Positions 60,074 through 64,000 of a DNA stretch of 64,000 nucleotides are shown here, in pieces. The position numbers were made by a program, and so were the translations under genes. The stretch is from JAKEFM01 sp035695825 (GTDB lineage Bacteria; Planctomycetota; UBA1135; JAKEFM01), in assembly GCA_035695825.1 (NCBI GenBank), contig DASRRH010000001.1, forward strand, positions 62,001 through 126,000, given 5' to 3'. The notes under the pieces were generated by a model. The model did no database searches, was not told where the DNA came from, and saw nothing but the letters and a program-made list of their open reading frames with translations. Positions within the stretch are counted from its first letter, which is position 1. Every line of letters begins with the position of its first letter.

Positions 60074-61087
60074 GTGGATCGTCCCCTCCTCCTCGTCACC
60101 CTGGGCGACCCGAACGGGATCGGACCCGAGGTCGTCCTGCGGGCGCTCGCGCCTCGGGAGGGAGAGGCTCCGTACCGCGCGGTCGTCGTCGGGGGGAGCG
60201 GCGCGCTCGAGGAGGCCCGGGACCGGTGCTCGATCCCGGTCGGACTGGTCCCGATCGGAGACTCGCGCCGGGCGGAGGGGAGGGGGGGCCGGATCGAGGT
60301 GCTCGAGGAGGGGTGTCCACCCTCTCCTCCCCCGAGGCCCGGGGTCGTCGACGGCGCGTGCGGCGCTGCGGCGGCCGCCTGGCTCGAGCGGGCGGCGCGC
60401 CTCGCCCTCGACGGCAAGGGAGACGCCCTCGTCACGGGTCCCGTTCACAAGGAGGCGCTACGGGCAGGCGGGATCCCCGAGCACGACCAGACGGGGATCC
60501 TCGCTCGCGTCTGCGGGACGGACCGCGTCGGCATGGTCGCGTGCGTGGATCGCCTGCGCGTCCTCCTCGCGACGCGCCACGCGAGCCTTCGCTCGGCGAT
60601 CGAGGAGCTCAGCGTCGAGAAGGTGGCGGTGGCGCTCGACCTCGCGGCGGAGGCGCTTCGGCTCTTTGGCATCTCGAAGGGGAAGATCGCCCTCGCGGCG
60701 CTGAACCCCCATGCCTCGGAGGGGGGGATGTTCGGATCAGAGGAGCGCGAGATGCTCGCTCCGGCGGTCGATCGCGCCCGCGCCCGGGGGCTCGCCGTCT
60801 CGGGACCGCACTCCGCGGATTCGATCTTCGCTCGCGCCGCGGAAGGGGAGTTCGACCTCGTCGTCGCGCTCCTCCACGACCAGGGGCTGATCGCAGTGAA
60901 GACGCTCGGCTTCCGTCGCGCGGCGACCGTCCTCGTCGGTCTGCCGATCCTCCGGGTCGGCGTGATCCACGGCGCGGCGTTCGACATCGCGGGGCAGGAT
61001 CGAGCGGACCCCTCCGGAATGCGCGCGGCGCTCGACCTTGCTGCCTCGCTCGCGCGGGCAAGCTCTCGGGCGCGCGCCCCCGGGTAA
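60074..61087 (+). CDS. pdxA: 4-hydroxythreonine-4-phosphate dehydrogenase family protein
   Basis: 337 residues, the PdxA length. GDPNGIGPEVVLRAL, LVTGPVHKEALRAGG, HDQTGILARVCG, ALNPHASEGGMFGSEE, SADSIFARAAEGEFDLVV and LLHDQGLIAVKTLG are PdxA blocks; conserved His residues bind the metal. It oxidises 4-phosphohydroxy-threonine in pyridoxal phosphate synthesis; PdxA2 paralogs act on threonate-4-phosphate instead. No pdxJ or otnK is adjacent, so PdxA is only the likeliest reading. GTG 60074 follows the terminator. Confidence 0.88.
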   Translation: MDRPLLLVTLGDPNGIGPEVVLRALAPREGEAPYRAVVVGGSGALEEARDRCSIPVGLVPIGDSRRAEGRGGRIEVLEEGCPPSPPPRPGVVDGACGAAAAAWLERAARLALDGKGDALVTGPVHKEALRAGGIPEHDQTGILARVCGTDRVGMVACVDRLRVLLATRHASLRSAIEELSVEKVAVALDLAAEALRLFGISKGKIALAALNPHASEGGMFGSEEREMLAPAVDRARARGLAVSGPHSADSIFARAAEGEFDLVVALLHDQGLIAVKTLGFRRAATVLVGLPILRVGVIHGAAFDIAGQDRADPSGMRAALDLAASLARASSRARAPG

Positions 61088-61110
61088 GGAGGAGCCGGGG
61101 CTCCTCCGGC

Positions 61111-61974
61111 TCAGCGCCGGAAGAAGAGGCGCGCGAGGCTCCCCTCCGCGCGCGGCTCCCGCGCCGCCGAGCGCACCCCGACGAGGGCCTCGCCGATCCA
61201 CCAGCAGGACCAGCCGAAGACCACCCCCGCGATCAGGTCCGACATCCAGTGGATGCCGAGGTAGACGGTGGAGAGCGCCGTCGCGGCCGCGGAGAAGCCG
61301 GCGAGGAGGCGCCAGGCGCGGTACGGCGAGGAGGCGGCGACGAGGGCGACCGAGAGCGAGAGCGAGGTGTGGAGGGAGGGGAAGCAGTTGTCGATCCCGC
61401 TCGTCAGCCGGTAGCCGTCCATGAAGCCGGGGAGGATCGTCTCGATCCCGTTCACGACGCCGCCGGAGTCGGCGACGTAGGCGGGCTCCTTGACCGGGAA
61501 GAAGAGGTAGAAGGGCTGGATCAGGAGGTAGTTCGCGAAGTAGGCCGCCCCGAGGGCCCGCAGCCTCTCCCCGTCCCCGCGCGCCGCGTAGACGAAGAGG
61601 GAGGCGACGATCAGCAGCGGGTAGACGAGGACGTAGACCCAGGAGAGGAGGGCCGTGAGGAGGGGGTGGCCGAGCGAGCGCTGGACCCCCGCGACGAAGT
61701 CCCCCTCGAGCCGATGGACGTCGGCGGCGAAGTCGCGGCCGACGAAGGACGTGAAGCGCGGGTCGATCGACGTGAGGACCACGTTCGCCACGACCACGGC
61801 GACCATCCCCGCGACGAGGAGGCGCAGCGTCCGATCCTGCGCGAGGCGGGCGAAGGCGAGGCGGCCGACCCGGAGGGGGGAGCGTCCCGGGAAGGCCAGG
61901 GCGAGGAGGAGGGCCAGGGTCGGGAGGGAGAGGACCGCCGGGGCGAGGACCGAGGCGTCCGCGCGGCTCAGCAT
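61111..61974 (-). CDS. PAP2-superfamily membrane protein (PAP2_3 / inositolphosphotransferase-like)
   Basis: 287 residues with about six membrane helices. The active-site blocks are NCFPSLHTSLSLSVALVA (PSxH) and YLGIHWMSDLIAG (HxxxD). This PAP2_3 subgroup includes Aur1/Ipt1-like enzymes that transfer phosphoinositol and bacterial phosphatidic acid phosphatases. With an inositol-phosphate synthase gene in the same window, an inositol-phospholipid role is tempting but unproven. It is followed downstream by nothing on the same strand but convergent pdxA. Confidence 0.8.
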   Translation of the reverse strand: MLSRADASVLAPAVLSLPTLALLLALAFPGRSPLRVGRLAFARLAQDRTLRLLVAGMVAVVVANVVLTSIDPRFTSFVGRDFAADVHRLEGDFVAGVQRSLGHPLLTALLSWVYVLVYPLLIVASLFVYAARGDGERLRALGAAYFANYLLIQPFYLFFPVKEPAYVADSGGVVNGIETILPGFMDGYRLTSGIDNCFPSLHTSLSLSVALVAASSPYRAWRLLAGFSAAATALSTVYLGIHWMSDLIAGVVFGWSCWWIGEALVGVRSAAREPRAEGSLARLFFRR

Positions 61975-61996
61975 CGATCCCTCCCGCGCCCCCGCG

Positions 61997-62920
61997 TCAT
62001 TCGAGCGGCGTCAGCCACTCGGCGTACCGGGGCTCCTTCCCGCGGACGACGTCCCGGTAGAGCTTCTGGAGGCGGCGGGTCACGGGCCCGGGCTTCCCCG
62101 TCCCGATCGGCCGGTCGTCGATCTCGCGGACGGGGGTCACCTCGGCCGCGGTCCCCGTGAAAAAGACCTCGTCCGAGGTGTAGAGCTCGTCGCGCGGGAC
62201 GTTGCACTGGTGCAGCTCGTAGCCGTCGTCCTTCGCAAGCCGGATCACGGTGTCGCGGGTCACTCCCGCGAGGATCGGCGAGGAGAGGGGGGGGGTGAGG
62301 ATCTTCCCCTCGCGGACGACGAAGATGTTCTCCCCCGAGCCCTCCGCGATCCAACCCTGGTGGTCGAGGAGGATCGACTCGTCGTACCCCCCGTCCACGG
62401 CCTCCCGCTTGGCGAGGATCGAGTTGACGTACTGGCCGACGATCTTGCCGCGGGCCATGTTCGTGTTCGGGTGGATCCGGGTGAAGGAGGAGACCTTCGC
62501 CCGGATCCCGTCGCGCATCCCCTCCTCGCCGAGGTAGGCGCCCCAGACCCAGCAGGCGATCGCGACGCGCACGGGGTTCGCGAACGCCCCGAGCCCCATC
62601 TTCCCCGACCCGAGGAAGACGAGGGGGCGGACGTAGCCGTCGCGCAGGCCGTTCGCCCGCAGCACCTGGCGACACGCCTCCGCGAGCGGCTCCGGCGCGA
62701 AGGGGATCTCGAGCTTGAGGATCTTCGCCGAATCGAACAGGCGCCGCAGGTGCTCGCGCAGCCGGAAGATCGCGCCGCGCCCCCCCTCCCCCTCGTAGCA
62801 GCGGATCCCCTCGAAGACCCCGTAGCCGTAGTGGAGGGTGTGGGTGAGGACGTGGACCGTCGCCTGTTCCCAGGGGACGAGCCTCCCGTCGAGCCAGATC
62901 TGCGTCCCGGTCTCGGCCAC
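61997..62920 (-). CDS. ilvE: Branched-chain amino acid aminotransferase
   Basis: 307 residues. GTQIWLDGRLVPWEQATVHV, HYGYGVFEGIRCYEG, RLREHLRRLFDSAKIL, YVRPLVFLGSGKMGL, ARGKIVGQYVNSILAKREA (PLP Lys), DHQGWIAEGSGENIFVV and FFTGTAAEVTPVREID match IlvE. It makes valine, leucine and isoleucine from the 2-oxo acids. It is immediately upstream of the PAP2 gene (22 bases) on the same strand, so they may share an operon. ATG 62920. Confidence 0.95.
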   Translation of the reverse strand: MAETGTQIWLDGRLVPWEQATVHVLTHTLHYGYGVFEGIRCYEGEGGRGAIFRLREHLRRLFDSAKILKLEIPFAPEPLAEACRQVLRANGLRDGYVRPLVFLGSGKMGLGAFANPVRVAIACWVWGAYLGEEGMRDGIRAKVSSFTRIHPNTNMARGKIVGQYVNSILAKREAVDGGYDESILLDHQGWIAEGSGENIFVVREGKILTPPLSSPILAGVTRDTVIRLAKDDGYELHQCNVPRDELYTSDEVFFTGTAAEVTPVREIDDRPIGTGKPGPVTRRLQKLYRDVVRGKEPRYAEWLTPLE

Positions 62921-63029
62921 GTCCTCTCTCTCGGCGGCGGGGTTCGGGGGGGGGCGCTCCTCCGGCCGCCAGAGGATAGCGGGAGCCCGGGGGGAGGGGA
63001 ACGAAGGAGTGGGGCGGCCCCGGGGAGGG

Positions 63030-64000
63030 TCAGGAGGCGCGGGTCCCCCCGTCGCTCGCCGGCGCCTTGCCCGTCCCTCTCACCTTCTCGATCAGGTCCC
63101 CGAGGCGGACCCCCGAGAGGGCCTCGACGGTCGGGGGGAGCTGCGCGATCACCTTGGCGATGTCGGCCGTGAGCTTGCTCGCCCCGAGGGTCTCGCCCCC
63201 CGTGCTGACGATCACGATCTTCTCCGTCTTCCCGAGGGGCTCGGCGATCGCCCGCGCGATCTCGGGGAGCTTCTCGAGGAGGATCTGGGTGATCGCGGCC
63301 TCCGTGTAGGCCTTCCACGACTCGGCCTTCTTCGCCATCGCGAGGGCCTCGGCCGAGCCGGTCGCCTGGACGACCTCGGCTGCCGCGAGCCCCTTCGCGC
63401 GCGTCGCCTCGGCCTCCCCGATCCCGACCGACTTCGTCGCCTGGGCCTCCCCGTCCGCCTCGGCCTTCCGCTTGAACTGCTCCGCCTCGGCGAGCGTCTG
63501 GATCCGGTAGCGCTCCGCCTCGGCGGGCTTCTTCACCGTCGCGTCGAGCTCCTTCTCCCGGCGGAGGATCTCCTTCGTCTGGACCTCGATCTGCTTCTCC
63601 TTCTCGATCGTCTGGACCTCGATCTCCTCGGCCTTCACGAGCTGGCCGGTCTTGTACTTCTGGAGGTCGTAGGCGAGGTCCGCGTTCGCCTTCTTCTCGT
63701 TGATGCCGGCCTGGTAGTCGGCCCGCTTCATCTCGAAGTCGCGGTTCGCCTCGGCGACCTTCGTGTCGGCGGCGTACTTCGCCTCCATCCCCGCCTGGTT
63801 CGCCTGCGCCGACTTGATCATCGAGTCGCGGTCCGCCTCCGCCTGCGCGATCACGGCGTCCCGCTTGACCTGGGCGATGCGCGGCCGTCCGAGGGCGTCG
63901 AGGTAGCCCTGGTTGTCCTTGATGTCCTTGACGACGAAGGAGACGACCTGGAGCCCCATGTTCGCGAGGTCGGTCGCGGCGATCTCCTGGACCTTCTGGG
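63030..64000 (-). CDS. Flotillin / SPFH (band 7) protein, 5' truncated by window
   Basis: At least 323 residues are visible; the gene continues beyond the window end. The visible start (VQEIAATDLANMGLQVVSFV) is inside the SPFH domain, followed by VKDIKDNQGYLDALGRPRIA and a long Ala/Glu/Lys-rich coiled coil (about the first 200 visible residues), then a globular flotillin C-terminus (ADIAKVIAQLPPTVEALSGV). Flotillins organise membrane microdomains. In many bacteria flotillin genes sit beside an NfeD-like gene; that would lie off the window. Confidence 0.9.
   Translation of the reverse strand, partial: QKVQEIAATDLANMGLQVVSFVVKDIKDNQGYLDALGRPRIAQVKRDAVIAQAEADRDSMIKSAQANQAGMEAKYAADTKVAEANRDFEMKRADYQAGINEKKANADLAYDLQKYKTGQLVKAEEIEVQTIEKEKQIEVQTKEILRREKELDATVKKPAEAERYRIQTLAEAEQFKRKAEADGEAQATKSVGIGEAEATRAKGLAAAEVVQATGSAEALAMAKKAESWKAYTEAAITQILLEKLPEIARAIAEPLGKTEKIVIVSTGGETLGASKLTADIAKVIAQLPPTVEALSGVRLGDLIEKVRGTGKAPASDGGTRAS

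Overview
The window is a very GC-rich (about 70% or more by eye), densely packed stretch of bacterial chromosome. It has many GTG, TTG and possibly CTG starts, and repeated 4-base stop/start overlaps (GTGA, ATGA, TTGA, CTGA). The protein types point to an uncultured Planctomycetota-like or related lineage: HEAT-repeat plus von Willebrand factor A proteins, large secreted FG-GAP and beta-helix proteins, CRTAC1-type proteins, TPR-tailed membrane glycosyltransferases, a GH172/DUF2961 lipoprotein and sulfatase-like proteins. There is no rRNA here, so the lineage is inference. Most of the window is ordinary core genome. I see no prophage, insertion sequence, CRISPR array or integrated element.

Layout. 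1-3.4 kb: a radical SAM (SPASM) gene cut by the window start, then two glycosyltransferases. 3.4-3.9 kb: a DUF433 antitoxin with a collapsed DUF5615 toxin. 3.9-12.6 kb: a leftward run of HEAT/VWA protein, parvulin isomerase, TypA/BipA, IscA-type carrier and cysteine desulfurase, then two small membrane genes (+), a remnant of a NYN-type gene, a possible structured RNA and dprA. 12.8-14.7 kb: archease and the RNA ligase RtcB. 14.7-19.8 kb: GH172 lipoprotein, DUF309 protein, membrane protein, SGNH hydrolase. 19.9-25.4 kb: a leftward cluster of PEGA protein, murD, a stand-alone Clp_N protein, mcsA-like and clpC, headed by two tRNA-Ser genes. 25.8-32.8 kb: bifunctional-nuclease-domain protein, then a coupled run of L-asparaginase, NAD(P)HX dehydratase and a 1071-residue HEAT/TPR protein, then thyX and a cysteine-less thioredoxin-fold protein. 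32.9-36.9 kb: two secreted proteins of visibly lower GC; the upstream one is split from its signal peptide by a +1 frame change at a G tract. 37-45.6 kb: YdjY-like protein, membrane protein, inositol-phosphate synthase, cellulose-synthase-like glycosyltransferase, queA, sulfatase-like protein, thiE. 46-55.5 kb: HNH nuclease, CRTAC1/TPR pair, zinc-ribbon protein, lipoprotein, acyl-CoA-synthetase-like enzyme and a TPR-tailed membrane protein. 55.5-64 kb: small zinc proteins, queG, an ECF sigma/anti-sigma pair with a secreted protein, pdxA, PAP2-family protein, branched-chain aminotransferase and a flotillin cut by the window end.

Functional groupings: iron-sulfur assembly (desulfurase plus A-type carrier), RNA repair (archease plus RtcB), queuosine (queA, queG), cofactors (thiE, pdxA, NAD(P)HX repair), protein quality control (clpC, mcsA-like, Clp_N protein, parvulin), surface/glycan work (five membrane glycosyltransferase-type proteins) and a possible inositol-lipid link (inositol-phosphate synthase and a PAP2_3-type protein). 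I found no convincing complete new system. The best leads are the Clp_N/McsA/ClpC cluster without an arginine kinase, the broken toxin, the G-tract frame change, the SPPS thioredoxin-fold protein, the PEGA gene with no canonical start next to a tRNA, and the structured intergenic RNA beside dprA.
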